Source: Lentimicrobiaceae bacterium (GTDB taxonomy: Bacteria; Bacteroidota; Bacteroidia; Bacteroidales; F082). Taken from it: 39,160 bases of DNA. Below, piece after piece: positions 1 through 10,685 of this stretch. The position numbers were made by a program, and so were the translations under genes. Position 1 is the stretch's first letter. The number at the start of each line of letters is the position of its first letter. The stretch is from NCBI GenBank assembly GCA_015061365.1, contig SUWS01000023.1:1-39160 (forward strand), in the 5' to 3' direction. The notes below the pieces were generated by a model that worked only from the letters and a program-made list of their open reading frames with translations, did not search any database and had not been told where the DNA came from.

Positions 1-122
1 TAGACAGAGTTGTCAACTCAGACAGCGAAATCCTCAACATGGGACAATATGAAGCAGGCGTTTACATGGTACGCATCGTGACAGCTAACGGTGTTGCAAC
101 AGAACGCATCACAGTGTTATAA
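1..122 (+). CDS. C-terminal end of a T9SS-secreted protein (partial)
   Basis: Only the last 39 residues are present, in the frame whose codons begin at position 3, ending at a TAA at 120-122. They resemble the final segment of the large protein that follows: both have an aspartate-rich stretch, then an (M)xQYExGVYM motif, then a TERxTV ending. This is the last beta-strand part of the Por_Secre_tail (T9SS type A sorting) domain. The domain targets a protein through the outer membrane by the type IX machinery and is then cut off. The missing part lies before the window, so its function cannot be told. Two neighbouring genes sharing this tail suggest a tandem set of surface proteins. Confidence 0.8.
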   Translation, partial: DRVVNSDSEILNMGQYEAGVYMVRIVTANGVATERITVL

Positions 123-129
123 GAAATCC

Positions 130-163
130 GGATTTCAGGTTCTGAGATATGAGCCTGAAATCC
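130..163 (+). terminator. Hairpin after the first T9SS gene
   Basis: A perfect 10-bp inverted repeat (GGATTTCAGG at 130-139, CCTGAAATCC at 154-163) with a 14-nt loop starts 8 bases after the stop codon. It is followed by TTTAATAAAA rather than a solid T run. It is probably a transcription terminator or an mRNA 3'-end stabilising hairpin between the two surface-protein genes. Confidence 0.6.
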
Positions 164-195
164 TTTAATAAAATATTGATATAAAAAATATAAAA

Positions 196-3100
196 ATGAA
201 AACATTAAAACAAATATTCATAGTAATGATGCTTCTGTTTGTGTATGGCAATATGGAAGCTCAAGAGTACAATTATGTACGTGTTACTGATTTGTCAGAA
301 ATCACAGAAGGTAGCAAGATCGTTATCGCATCAAGATACAATGAAAATGCTAACGAATATTATGCGTTACCTACGACAATACAGAACAATATTCCAGGTG
401 TGGCTTTCACCAGCACCACAGCATCTGAAGGCGAAACATTGCCATCAGCGATCACCGACAGTATCTCTAAATATGTTTTGACAGTAAGCATTGACGGTGA
501 CAACTATTCATTCACCAATGAGGCGGGACAGAAGTTCGGTTACAAGAACGGTTCTAATCTCGGAGCTGATGTCAATCCATATTGGACAGTGACAAGAAAC
601 ACAGCGGGAGAAGGAATGTTGGTTCCCAATTATGAAGGCTTCAATATCATCAATACAAGTACTGGTAACAGAGCCATCTCATTAAGTGGATGGACATTTG
701 CTTTCGGAGCATATTTCACCAACTATATGTCAGGTGGAAACTACAACTTCTCAGTCGACATCTTTGTGATGAAAGAAAAAGAAGCTGATGCAGCACCAGC
801 AGCAAATTATGTACGTGTTACTGATTTGTCAGAAATCACAGCAGGTAGCAAGATCGTTATCGCATCAAGATACAATGAAAATGCTAACGAATATTATGCG
901 TTACCTACGACAATACAGAACAATATTCCAGGTGTGGCTTTCACCAGCACCACAGCATCTGAAGGCGAAACATTGCCATCAGCGATCACCGACAGTATCT
1001 CTAAATATGTTTTGACAGTAAGCATTGACGGTGACAACTATTCATTCACCAATGAGGCGGGACAGAAGTTCGGTTACAAGAACGGTTCTAATCTCGGAGC
1101 TGATGTCAATCCATATTGGACAGTGACAAGAAACACAGCGGGAGAAGGAATGTTGGTTCCCAATTATGAAGGCTTCAATATCATCAATACAAGTACTGGT
1201 AACAGAGCCATCTCATTAAGTGGATGGACATTTGCTTTCGGAGCATATTTCACCAACTATATGTCAGGTGGAAACTACAACTTCTCAGTCGACATCTTTG
1301 TCTTGAAAGAAAACAACGCAGCACCGGCAGCACAATATCTGCGTATCGCTGATGTATCAGACTTGAAAAGCGGAAGCAATATAGTCATTGCGGCAAGATA
1401 CAATGAAAATGCAAATGAATATTATGCGTTACCTACGGCAATACAGAACAATATTCCAGGTGTGGCTTTCACCAGCACTACAGTTTCTGAGGGCGAAACC
1501 TTACCATCTGCAATTACCGACAGTATCTCAAAATATGCTTTGACAGTAAGCATTGACGGTGACAACTATTCGTTCACCAATGCGGAAGGTCAGAAGTTCG
1601 GTTACAAGAACGGCTCTAATTTCGGAGCTGATGTCAATCCATATTGGACAGTGACAAGAAACACAGCGGGAGAAGGAATGTTGGTTCCCAATTATGAAGG
1701 CTTCAATATCATCAATACAAGTACTGGTAACAGAGCCATCTCATTAAGTGGATGGACATTTGCTTTCGGAGCATATTTCACCAACTATATGTCAGGTGGA
1801 AACTACAACTTCTCAGTTGACATCTTTGTGTTGACCGGAGGTGAAGAGTCGACAACAGTCGAGACTCCTACTTTCGAACCTGAAGCTGGAACTTATATCT
1901 CATCAGCAAATGTACGTATCAAATCCAAGACTGGAGGAGCAAACATATATTACACTACCGACGGCTCAGAACCGACAGAGACAAGTCAGCTTTATTCAGT
2001 TCCTTTCGAACTTACATCAACAGCTACTGTCAAGGCTTTCGCTTCGAAAAACGGTGTCAACAGCGAGATTGCTGAAGCTACATATACCATCATTCCTAAG
2101 ATGAGCGTGGCGGAGGCTCGTAACGCAAACATAAATACTGTTGTCGCAGTTGAAGGCGTCGTGACATATATCGACGGAAGAAATGTATTGCTTCAAGATA
2201 ATACAGCCGCTATCAGTTTGTGCCTTAACGAAGGTACTGTACCTTCAAATCTCAAGGTAGGCGATAAGGCTGTTGTTTATGGAACAAAGAACACTAACAA
2301 TGGTTTGGCAGAGTTGACAAATATCGACGGAGCGACATCACAATTTGAGATCATTTCTTCAAACAACGATCTTCCTCTTGCAGAAGTCACTGTAGAACAA
2401 ATCCTCAACGACTATAACAGCGGCAATTTGTTACAGTCGACACGTGTCAAGATAACAGCGGCGCAAATAGGTGATGTCAACATCGGAGGTAATTCATCGC
2501 TCACACAAAACGGCAGTTCGATAAATATCGATAATTTACCAGATGTTGTTAATATTGAAAAAGACGACTATGTTACCTTGACAGGTTTTGTTGGTTGCAA
2601 CAACGCTCCACAGATTCGCATCGCATCGTCTGATGATATAAAACCATCCGACGTACTTTCGATAGACAAGTCAAGTTTCGAATTAGCATACGATGAAGCC
2701 ACTTTCCCTGTACCACAGGCGTTGAATGTAGAAGGTTCGCTTCTTAACGAAAATATCAGTGTGGTAGCTCCAGACAACTTCCAGGTATGTGACGTTGTTG
2801 ACGGTATTTATTTGAACAGTATAACATTGACTGCTGTTGACGGTTCGGTAAACAGAACAGTATATGTACGTTTGATGCCTTATTTGAGTGAAGGTGAATA
2901 TACTGGCGTTCTTACTGTAGGTAATAGCAAAATTACTTGTGAGGCGAACCTTAAGGGTACAGCGGTTCAGATCGAGGGTAATAATTTCTTCGGCGACGGA
3001 TCGGAAAGTAATCCTATCAGAATCTACACTAAGTCTGACTTGCAAAGAGTCTCAAATCTGATAGCAGGCGGATGGGATTCAAAAGGCAAGTATTTCACTT

Positions 3101-6100
3101 TGATGGACGACATCTATGACGTTGACTTCATGATCGGAAGCTATGATGAACGTATCTCGTTCAAGGGTGTTTTCGACGGCAACAATCACGTAATCGGACT
3201 TAACTTATCGGGTGCATCCAATGTTGCTTTGTTCAGTTTCGTTTCTGGAGGCGCAGTTATCAAGAATCTCATCACTGAAGGCTCCGTTAATATAACATCG
3301 ATTTACGGTGCTGGTATTGTTGCAAGAGTTGATACTTCAGAAGAAGGAAACAACAACGAACATATCTATATCCAGAACTGTATTAACAGAGCTAATGTGT
3401 CTGCCACAGGTGGCGCAAAATATCTGGCTGGTATAGTGTCACACTACCAGGGTAAGTATAATCGTGGTAATTGTCTGTTTATCGAAGACTGTACAAATGT
3501 CGGTAATATAAATCTCACTTTCGCAGGTTATGGCGCTGGTATATTGGCTTACGGAACTTATGGTGCTACAATAAACAATTGTACAAACAGAGGTGAGATA
3601 AATATTCCTGGTTCAGGTGGTGACATGGCTGGTATTGCCGCTAATTTGTATAACTATTGTACTGTCGTAAATTGTGTTAATGTAGGAAATATAAATGGCG
3701 GAAGCATGAAAATTGGCGGTATAGTAGGTCGTGCTGAAAAGGTAAATATCTACAATTCATACAATACAGGTGACATCAATCCTAATTCATGGGGTATGTT
3801 TATGAGCGTGGCTGGTATTGTAGGTGCGTTCTCAGATTATGGAAACAACTCGACATGGGGTGAATTCGGTATCATGAAGAACGTCTACAACGCAGGTACT
3901 ATAAATAGCACAAATGGTGGCTTCGGTTCTGTCGTTTCTTCAGGAAACGCCAAGATTTTCAACGCTTATTATTTAGAAGGAACATATTCTTCCGCATTAG
4001 GATCGTTCTCATCAGCAAACGCTACGAATGTTGTAAGCTTCTCACAAAGCGCTACAGAACCTACATCATGGATCTTGTCGAGTGAAGTTGATGGCACTAC
4101 AGACTTGCTCACTGCTTTGAACAACGGCAGCGATGGCAACAAAGAATGGTTCGAAGATGTCTATAATGTAAACGACAATCTTCCTACATTCGTATCTGCT
4201 GCTCCTTCAATCGAGGTCAAGGCTTTAGATATGACTTTCCGTCCAATCGGTGCCAAGATGTATCCTGAAGTGATGAAGATTACCAATACAGGTTTCTCTC
4301 CTGTAGAGTTATATCACAGCGATTATTCCGGTTCAGAATTTATCAAGCTCGCTGAAGACGTAGAGTTCCCTGTCGTCATAGAACCTAACTCAAGTTATAA
4401 CGTATATTTCACGACAGACCATACCATGGAGATGGAAGAGGGCGGTGTTGAAGCTACCTTCGGAGTTTTCTGGAACGCACAGAGAATTATCAGCACAGGA
4501 AAGATAACTGCCGTAGCTTACCAACCTAAAGAATTAGACGTTGTAGAGAAAGCTGCTACAATATCTGAATTCCCATTCAGAAAGACACAAAGCACTGCCG
4601 GTCTGTACAAAAACTACAACTTGCCAGGTGCCGGTGCCTATGGTGTAGACGCTGTATATAAATTCACTGTTGAAGAAGACATTCTGCTTAATGTCAACAT
4701 AACAGGATGCAGCAATCCTAATGTCGCTGTATATCCGGAATCGGTTATGAACGACGGCTATCCTTCCGACAACAACTACCATAGACCATCTTCTGTTATC
4801 TCAACAGATGAGTCCGTCATTCCTTACGGAGGAGATAAGATCCGCACCTTGACTTTGACTCCAGGTACCTATTATATGATAGTGTCTACAACGAGTTCGA
4901 TGTATGAAATCGACGCTTGGACTGAATCTATTCCAGCTCCTGCAACAGCTTCATTGATCGCTCCTGAATATGGTGAGAAAAATGTTACAGCACCTGTGAC
5001 CTTGTCATGGATGTTAGGAAGCTATACAACAGAGTACCAGTTGTTATTCGGAACAACAGTGCCTCCTACAGAGATCTTGGTTGATTGGACATCAGACCTG
5101 AACAACACTTACGTGGTAGAATCTCTTTATGATAACGCCAACTATTTCTGGCAAATCAACGAACGTAACCATAACGGAGTGACAGAAGGCGATGTATGGG
5201 CATTCACAACATCATTGGCTACTCCTAAGAATCTCGCTATAGAAAGTAACGAATTATATCCTAACCAGAAGGCTGTCCTGACATGGGATGCTCCGGTGAA
5301 CCGTTATACACGCGGTTACAACATCTATCAAGACGGCGTTAAGATTAACAGCGAACTCGTGACAGAAACGACATTCAGCGTCTCGAATCTCGCATATAAT
5401 CAAAACGGTTATAACTTCAACGTGACAGCAATGCACGACGCAGGTGAATCGGCTTTGTCAAATACTGTAAAAGCATATATGACAGGATATGGCATCGTAG
5501 AAGGTTACACCTACGAACAAGACGGAACAACTCCAATATCTGACGTATTGGTAGTTTTCAAAGGAACAGACGAATATGGAAACGAAGCGGAGAAAGTGTT
5601 CTACTCAGACAATAACGGTCATTTCTCGGGAGAAATCTTAGTCGGTACATATAACGGAATAACATTCTGTGATGGTTATCAAAACAAGGAAGTGACAAAT
5701 GTTAATATAGGCTGTGGCATGACATCGACGGTCAACTTCATCATCAAAGAAGAATTCGCTTCTGTTTATCAAGTCTTGGCAGAAGAATCTAACGATTATT
5801 CGAATGTCAATGTCGCTTGGAGTTGGAATAAGATAATTCCGGAATCACCATACGCAGACTTTGAGACAGGCGACTTCTCACAAGCTAAATTCAACAACGA
5901 AGTGACAGCGCAACATCCATGGGCGATAACAGAAAACGCTTACGAAGGCACATACGCCATGAAGTCATCATGCGAAGGCGTAGCTGACGGTATCTCATCT
6001 ATTGAAGTTAATGTCAGCGTTCCTTACGATGGTGTCGTTGCATTCTATCATAAGGTGTCTTCAGAAGAAGGCGGCGACTTCGCCAAGTTCTTCGTCGATG

Positions 6101-9100
6101 GCGTTGAGATGCTCTCCATCTCAGGCGAGACAGAATGGGAAGAAGTTATTGTCCCTGTAACAGAAGGTGTTCATACATACAGATGGACATATACCAAAAA
6201 TGCTGAAGGCGACAATGCCGATGACGCATATTATGTCGATAATGTCATGATGTTCAAACCGACTCCTGCATACGAAGGCTGGATCTATTATGACAACGGC
6301 ACATATACCAATTCGATTGGTACAAACCAAGTGGCTCCTGTCTATTGGGGTATCAGATTCCCAGACACAGAGATCTATGAAGGTTCTACATTGACAAAGG
6401 TCGCTTTCTACGACGCTGCCGCAGCCGACTATACAGCTAACATCTATATCGGCGCAATGCCTTCAACAGCTACCTTGGTATCGTCACAACCATTTACTAC
6501 AATGGGTATAACTGATATTTTTGAGGTAGAACTCTCAACACCTGTAGCAATAATCCCTGGTCAGCCATTATGGATCACTCTCTATTGTGACGACTTGACT
6601 CACCCTGCTGCAGCATGTAGCCACACTGGAAGTACGGATAGCGACTGGATCTCATTGAACGGAACCACTTGGAATCACGTGACAGAATATAACTTGCAGA
6701 ACAGCTGGATCCTGAGAGGTTACTTGCAAGATATGGATGGCAAAGTAAGAATGATTTCAAATGAAGAAGAACCTATAGCTTTCGAAGGCGGATCTTCAGA
6801 GGGCGACATCGTGGCTCTTGAAGCTGAAACACCTAAATTCGTCGGCGTTCCTTCAAATGAAATGGCAAGCTACAACCGTTCGTTCAGTTCTTATAAAGTT
6901 TATCGTTATAATGAAATTAGCGGAGAATGCTCTTCTGAGACTGTACAAGTCCTCGTATCTGAAACAATGGATACTACATACGTAGATAATGAGTGGACTT
7001 CTTTGGAATATGGCGTTTACAGATACGGTGTTTCAGCAATTTATGAAGGTAACAGAAACGCTGAACAGTTACGCGGCACTAAAGCATACGCTAATGTCAT
7101 CTATCCTATTGGTATGCCTAACGCTTACGTGACATTCGATTTGAACAATCCTCTCGCCGCTACAGAAATCTCTCCTGTAGTATTTGATAGAGGTGGCGAT
7201 TATTACGATGGAATTCTTTACGGATTCAACTCAGACGGCAAATACCGCAAGATTAATGCTGAGACAGGAGAACTCATCTCTGAAAACAATGTATCTGTTG
7301 TTATGACAGAAGCCGCATACAACTATGCTAACAACACATTGTACGGTATCAGCGGCAGTTATCTCTACACCATCGATATTGAAACCGGAGCTTCTACTCC
7401 TGTAGGTCATCTCGGCAATTCTATCATGGCGTTCGGCATCAACTATGAAGGTAAGGCTTATGGTATTTCTCTCGGTACACAATCCACTTTGGTGTCAATA
7501 GATCTGAATACAGCATCATGTACTAATATCGGTAACACAGGATTGCCTTCAGCCTTTATCCAATGCGGCGGATTCAACCATTACGACAATAAGTTCTACT
7601 GGTTCCAATGCAGCGCTATCGATGATATGAATCTCTATAATGTAGATATTTATACAGGCAATGTGACATTAGTAGCTGCCAATACAGGTGAAGTGACTTC
7701 ATTCTTCGTGCCGTTCACACTCCCTACAAACGATGATGACGATGTTGTCATTTATCCGTTCCAAGGCGACAACGAGTCTGAAATAGTATGGTCAAATCCT
7801 GTAGATAAGAATATGACAACAACTATTGAAGTCAATGTCGATGCAAATACCGACGATTCTTTGGCAGGAACACTCGTTAAGTTCGTTAATGTTAATGAGC
7901 TATCTAACAGCTATGAAATCGTTTTGGATGAGACAGCTTCATATACAAGTACAGAATTCCGCAAGGGAATTTACGAGGTTACAATCTATAACAAACATTT
8001 CTCTTCAGACGTTGAAAATGTTGTGATGGAAATCTGGGAACCTACTGTCATCAACGCTATGCTTACTGAAATCGTTGAGATAGAAGACCTCTATGTATCT
8101 CCTACAGGCTGGGCTATGTGGGACGAGACCGGCGACCCTAACGACGGTGACGAGTTCTTCTTCGATTTCGAGGATGGTAATATGGACGGATGGGTTTTAA
8201 TAGATGCTGACGGTGACGGCTACAACTGGATGAATCTATCTAACTACGCATCATCTCAATCATACATGATAGGTTATGGAGCATTGCACCCAGACAACTA
8301 TATGGTGACAGAAAACAGATATGAAATAGAACCTAATACTAAGTTCACATTTATGGTATGTGCCGGTAATTCGGTGTTCTCGACCGAACATTATGGTATA
8401 GCTGTCTCAACGGTAAGCAATAATGACCTTTCAACATTTACCACAATCTGGGAAGAGACATTGACAGCTAAGGATGGCGCAAAGGGTACCCGTGATTCTA
8501 AGGCTCAAGGCACATGGTATGAAAAGACCATCGACCTCAGCGCATACGAAGGACAATCCGTTTATATCGCCTTCCGTCACTTCAACAGTTCTGACAACTT
8601 CAGTGTCGACATCGACAATGTGAGATTCACCAATAATGAGGAAAACAACACAAGAGCATTGCTCGGTCATACTGTCATGTTGGACGGTGAAGTAGTAGCA
8701 GAGAATGTAATGGTTCCTTACTATCAGCATGAAAACATTGTTGAAGGTCAGACCTACACAACAACTGTCATCTCTCATTTCACTACAGGAACCAGCGATC
8801 CGGAATCATACACATGGATTGCGGGCGATTGCGGCGATCATGACGGTGCTCTCGACTTCACGGCAGAATATGTCGGTGGCAGTGCAATCCTCAACTGGAC
8901 AGCTCCTACATCAGAAAGCAGCGATGAATGGATGTATTATGACGGAGGTACTTCAAACAATGGTATCGGTGGTGCAGCAGAGTTCTACTGGGCTATCAAA
9001 TTGCGTGCAGCTGACCTTGCCGAAATAGCTCCTACAGAATTGACAAAGGTCGCTTTATTCGACCGTGTCGAGACAAGCGGAACATTCTACATCTATCTCG

Positions 9101-10644
9101 GCGGCGACAACGCTCCTGAAGAATTGGTACATACCCAAGAATATGTATGTACAAAATCATACGAATACGCTGAATTCGAATTACCTTCTTATATCACTAT
9201 TGACGGTACACGTAACCTATGGGTGGTATTCGGAACACAAGACGGTATGAATTATCCAGCATCAGCAGGTAACGACTGCGGCGATCCTGACGCTCGTTGG
9301 TTCTCCGGCGACCGTGTCAACTGGTCAGACGTTTCTGGCATGGGATTGAGTCTCTCATGGTCAATTCACGCATGCTTCAATGATACAAATGTAAAACAAG
9401 AACCATTAGGCGCATTCTTGTTCCGCGACGGCGAACTCATATCAGACGGATATCTCCCGATAGAAGGTTCTTATACTGAAGAAGTACTCTCAGGTAATGA
9501 ATATGAATACTGCCTCAGATATGTATATGACTCATTTAACAGCAATGAACATCACCTGATGTCATGTCCACAATGTGTAACTCTCGATGCAGCTATCGAC
9601 TGTGACGCTCCTGAAGATCTCTTCGCTATCGTAGGTAAGAACGAAAACGGTGAAGAAGGTGTCAACCTCGTATGGCCTTACTACATCCCTGTTAACGAAT
9701 GGTTGTATTATGACAACGGTTCTGCAATATCTTCAATGGGTGCAGGCGGCAATATCTACTGGGCGATTATGTTCCCGTCAGATGCATTGCAATCATACGC
9801 AGGAACTAATGTCACCAAGCTGATGGTATTCGACTATGAAGCAGGTGCTGCAACAGCAAGCGTATATCTCGGAGGTGACAACGCTCCTCAAACTTTGGTA
9901 CACACTCAAGAGTTTGAATTTACAGGCGCACAAGAATGGATAGAACTCGATGTCGCTGACATGGTTGCTGTCGACGCTACGGAAAACCTCTGGATCGTTA
10001 TACACCAGGTCGGAGCGACATATCCAGCTGCCGTATGTAACACAACCGGCGATCCTAATGGAAGATGGGTATCTGTCAATGGCACAGAATGGAGCGACTT
10101 GGCAACATTGGGTAACTTCCCTTACACATGGATGCTCAGAGCTTTCGTAACTAACGAAGATGGTTCAAAATCTCGCGTCTTGGAACACTACAACATCTAT
10201 CGTAGCGAAACAAACGGTAACTATGAGTTGATAGCCGAGACAACAGAAAACGAATACTTCGACGTACTTGAGGAAGACGGAACATATTATTATCAGGTTA
10301 CCGCATTCTACGCTGAAAACGGTGAAGAATGTGAATCAGAACCTGCTAACGCTTTCGAAGATGAGACTCAAGATTATGTCGTTGTTGACTTCGTCTCCGT
10401 TGATGAGAACAGCATCAGCAATATGACAATCTATCCTAATCCAACTAAGGGTGACTTGAACATCTTTGTCGAAAATATGTCTCGCATCGTAATAACAAAT
10501 GCTTTAGGTCAAGTGCTATACGACCAAGACGTTGACAGCGACAATGAAGTCATCGATATGAACCAATATGAATCTGGTGTCTATATGTTACATATAACTT
10601 CAGAAAATGGAATCGTCACAGAACGTGTGACCGTAATAAGATAA
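196..10644 (+). CDS. Giant multidomain T9SS-secreted surface protein / adhesin
   Basis: This 3482-aa protein begins with a Sec signal peptide (about 1-22, ending near MEAQ). Visible modules are, in order: three copies of a ~176-residue repeat (about 26-550); a chitobiase/CHB_HEX_C-like domain with YYTTDGSEPT (554-634); an OB-fold-like region (636-814); an Ig/BACON-like region (823-930); a GLUG-type repetitive beta-helix with INNCTNRGEI-like repeats (about 936-1275); a pre-peptidase-like domain (1447-1575); two FN3-like domains (1580-1762); a carboxypeptidase-regulatory-like domain (about 1764-1853); a MAM/jelly-roll-like domain (1886-2024); three related W-x-YYDxG modules starting at residues 2029, 2912 and 3169; a beta-propeller-like stretch (2305-2512); a cleaved-adhesin domain with FDFEDGNMDGW (2655-2815); and a Por_Secre_tail (3401-3482). 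No catalytic domain is recognisable. It is probably a cell-surface adhesin or glycan-binding protein. Domain names come from pattern recognition; the signal peptide, tail and repeats are the firmest. Confidence 0.88.
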   Translation: MKTLKQIFIVMMLLFVYGNMEAQEYNYVRVTDLSEITEGSKIVIASRYNENANEYYALPTTIQNNIPGVAFTSTTASEGETLPSAITDSISKYVLTVSIDGDNYSFTNEAGQKFGYKNGSNLGADVNPYWTVTRNTAGEGMLVPNYEGFNIINTSTGNRAISLSGWTFAFGAYFTNYMSGGNYNFSVDIFVMKEKEADAAPAANYVRVTDLSEITAGSKIVIASRYNENANEYYALPTTIQNNIPGVAFTSTTASEGETLPSAITDSISKYVLTVSIDGDNYSFTNEAGQKFGYKNGSNLGADVNPYWTVTRNTAGEGMLVPNYEGFNIINTSTGNRAISLSGWTFAFGAYFTNYMSGGNYNFSVDIFVLKENNAAPAAQYLRIADVSDLKSGSNIVIAARYNENANEYYALPTAIQNNIPGVAFTSTTVSEGETLPSAITDSISKYALTVSIDGDNYSFTNAEGQKFGYKNGSNFGADVNPYWTVTRNTAGEGMLVPNYEGFNIINTSTGNRAISLSGWTFAFGAYFTNYMSGGNYNFSVDIFVLTGGEESTTVETPTFEPEAGTYISSANVRIKSKTGGANIYYTTDGSEPTETSQLYSVPFELTSTATVKAFASKNGVNSEIAEATYTIIPKMSVAEARNANINTVVAVEGVVTYIDGRNVLLQDNTAAISLCLNEGTVPSNLKVGDKAVVYGTKNTNNGLAELTNIDGATSQFEIISSNNDLPLAEVTVEQILNDYNSGNLLQSTRVKITAAQIGDVNIGGNSSLTQNGSSINIDNLPDVVNIEKDDYVTLTGFVGCNNAPQIRIASSDDIKPSDVLSIDKSSFELAYDEATFPVPQALNVEGSLLNENISVVAPDNFQVCDVVDGIYLNSITLTAVDGSVNRTVYVRLMPYLSEGEYTGVLTVGNSKITCEANLKGTAVQIEGNNFFGDGSESNPIRIYTKSDLQRVSNLIAGGWDSKGKYFTLMDDIYDVDFMIGSYDERISFKGVFDGNNHVIGLNLSGASNVALFSFVSGGAVIKNLITEGSVNITSIYGAGIVARVDTSEEGNNNEHIYIQNCINRANVSATGGAKYLAGIVSHYQGKYNRGNCLFIEDCTNVGNINLTFAGYGAGILAYGTYGATINNCTNRGEINIPGSGGDMAGIAANLYNYCTVVNCVNVGNINGGSMKIGGIVGRAEKVNIYNSYNTGDINPNSWGMFMSVAGIVGAFSDYGNNSTWGEFGIMKNVYNAGTINSTNGGFGSVVSSGNAKIFNAYYLEGTYSSALGSFSSANATNVVSFSQSATEPTSWILSSEVDGTTDLLTALNNGSDGNKEWFEDVYNVNDNLPTFVSAAPSIEVKALDMTFRPIGAKMYPEVMKITNTGFSPVELYHSDYSGSEFIKLAEDVEFPVVIEPNSSYNVYFTTDHTMEMEEGGVEATFGVFWNAQRIISTGKITAVAYQPKELDVVEKAATISEFPFRKTQSTAGLYKNYNLPGAGAYGVDAVYKFTVEEDILLNVNITGCSNPNVAVYPESVMNDGYPSDNNYHRPSSVISTDESVIPYGGDKIRTLTLTPGTYYMIVSTTSSMYEIDAWTESIPAPATASLIAPEYGEKNVTAPVTLSWMLGSYTTEYQLLFGTTVPPTEILVDWTSDLNNTYVVESLYDNANYFWQINERNHNGVTEGDVWAFTTSLATPKNLAIESNELYPNQKAVLTWDAPVNRYTRGYNIYQDGVKINSELVTETTFSVSNLAYNQNGYNFNVTAMHDAGESALSNTVKAYMTGYGIVEGYTYEQDGTTPISDVLVVFKGTDEYGNEAEKVFYSDNNGHFSGEILVGTYNGITFCDGYQNKEVTNVNIGCGMTSTVNFIIKEEFASVYQVLAEESNDYSNVNVAWSWNKIIPESPYADFETGDFSQAKFNNEVTAQHPWAITENAYEGTYAMKSSCEGVADGISSIEVNVSVPYDGVVAFYHKVSSEEGGDFAKFFVDGVEMLSISGETEWEEVIVPVTEGVHTYRWTYTKNAEGDNADDAYYVDNVMMFKPTPAYEGWIYYDNGTYTNSIGTNQVAPVYWGIRFPDTEIYEGSTLTKVAFYDAAAADYTANIYIGAMPSTATLVSSQPFTTMGITDIFEVELSTPVAIIPGQPLWITLYCDDLTHPAAACSHTGSTDSDWISLNGTTWNHVTEYNLQNSWILRGYLQDMDGKVRMISNEEEPIAFEGGSSEGDIVALEAETPKFVGVPSNEMASYNRSFSSYKVYRYNEISGECSSETVQVLVSETMDTTYVDNEWTSLEYGVYRYGVSAIYEGNRNAEQLRGTKAYANVIYPIGMPNAYVTFDLNNPLAATEISPVVFDRGGDYYDGILYGFNSDGKYRKINAETGELISENNVSVVMTEAAYNYANNTLYGISGSYLYTIDIETGASTPVGHLGNSIMAFGINYEGKAYGISLGTQSTLVSIDLNTASCTNIGNTGLPSAFIQCGGFNHYDNKFYWFQCSAIDDMNLYNVDIYTGNVTLVAANTGEVTSFFVPFTLPTNDDDDVVIYPFQGDNESEIVWSNPVDKNMTTTIEVNVDANTDDSLAGTLVKFVNVNELSNSYEIVLDETASYTSTEFRKGIYEVTIYNKHFSSDVENVVMEIWEPTVINAMLTEIVEIEDLYVSPTGWAMWDETGDPNDGDEFFFDFEDGNMDGWVLIDADGDGYNWMNLSNYASSQSYMIGYGALHPDNYMVTENRYEIEPNTKFTFMVCAGNSVFSTEHYGIAVSTVSNNDLSTFTTIWEETLTAKDGAKGTRDSKAQGTWYEKTIDLSAYEGQSVYIAFRHFNSSDNFSVDIDNVRFTNNEENNTRALLGHTVMLDGEVVAENVMVPYYQHENIVEGQTYTTTVISHFTTGTSDPESYTWIAGDCGDHDGALDFTAEYVGGSAILNWTAPTSESSDEWMYYDGGTSNNGIGGAAEFYWAIKLRAADLAEIAPTELTKVALFDRVETSGTFYIYLGGDNAPEELVHTQEYVCTKSYEYAEFELPSYITIDGTRNLWVVFGTQDGMNYPASAGNDCGDPDARWFSGDRVNWSDVSGMGLSLSWSIHACFNDTNVKQEPLGAFLFRDGELISDGYLPIEGSYTEEVLSGNEYEYCLRYVYDSFNSNEHHLMSCPQCVTLDAAIDCDAPEDLFAIVGKNENGEEGVNLVWPYYIPVNEWLYYDNGSAISSMGAGGNIYWAIMFPSDALQSYAGTNVTKLMVFDYEAGAATASVYLGGDNAPQTLVHTQEFEFTGAQEWIELDVADMVAVDATENLWIVIHQVGATYPAAVCNTTGDPNGRWVSVNGTEWSDLATLGNFPYTWMLRAFVTNEDGSKSRVLEHYNIYRSETNGNYELIAETTENEYFDVLEEDGTYYYQVTAFYAENGEECESEPANAFEDETQDYVVVDFVSVDENSISNMTIYPNPTKGDLNIFVENMSRIVITNALGQVLYDQDVDSDNEVIDMNQYESGVYMLHITSENGIVTERVTVIR
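271..1840 (+). repeat. Three tandem ~530-bp in-frame repeats in the giant adhesin
   Basis: Copies start at 271, 805 and 1333 (spacings 534 and 528 bp). Copies 1 and 2 differ at a single base (308 versus 842, Glu to Ala) over 497 bp (271-767). Copy 3 is diverged in its first ~290 bp, with both synonymous and non-synonymous changes. It is then identical to the other two for about 194 bp (562-755 in copy 1, 1624-1817 in copy 3). This mosaic pattern suggests recent duplication or gene conversion. Each copy encodes one N-terminal beta-rich module directly after the signal peptide. Confidence 0.95.
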
Positions 10645-10685
10645 TAGATTTTTTCATAATACTTTGGTTTGTAAAATTGTTTGTG

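Noticed and set aside
8431..8778. Several 60-120-aa ORFs in other frames inside the giant adhesin gene, such as the one here
   Set aside because: They follow the repetitive codon use of the long gene; two of them (239-481 and 788-1015) are just copies of each other because the DNA repeats.
10672..10679. TAAAATTG as a rhaB promoter -7 box
   Set aside because: It has a mismatch in the TTTG half, and a strong terminator lies between it and rhaB, so it cannot be claimed without transcript data.
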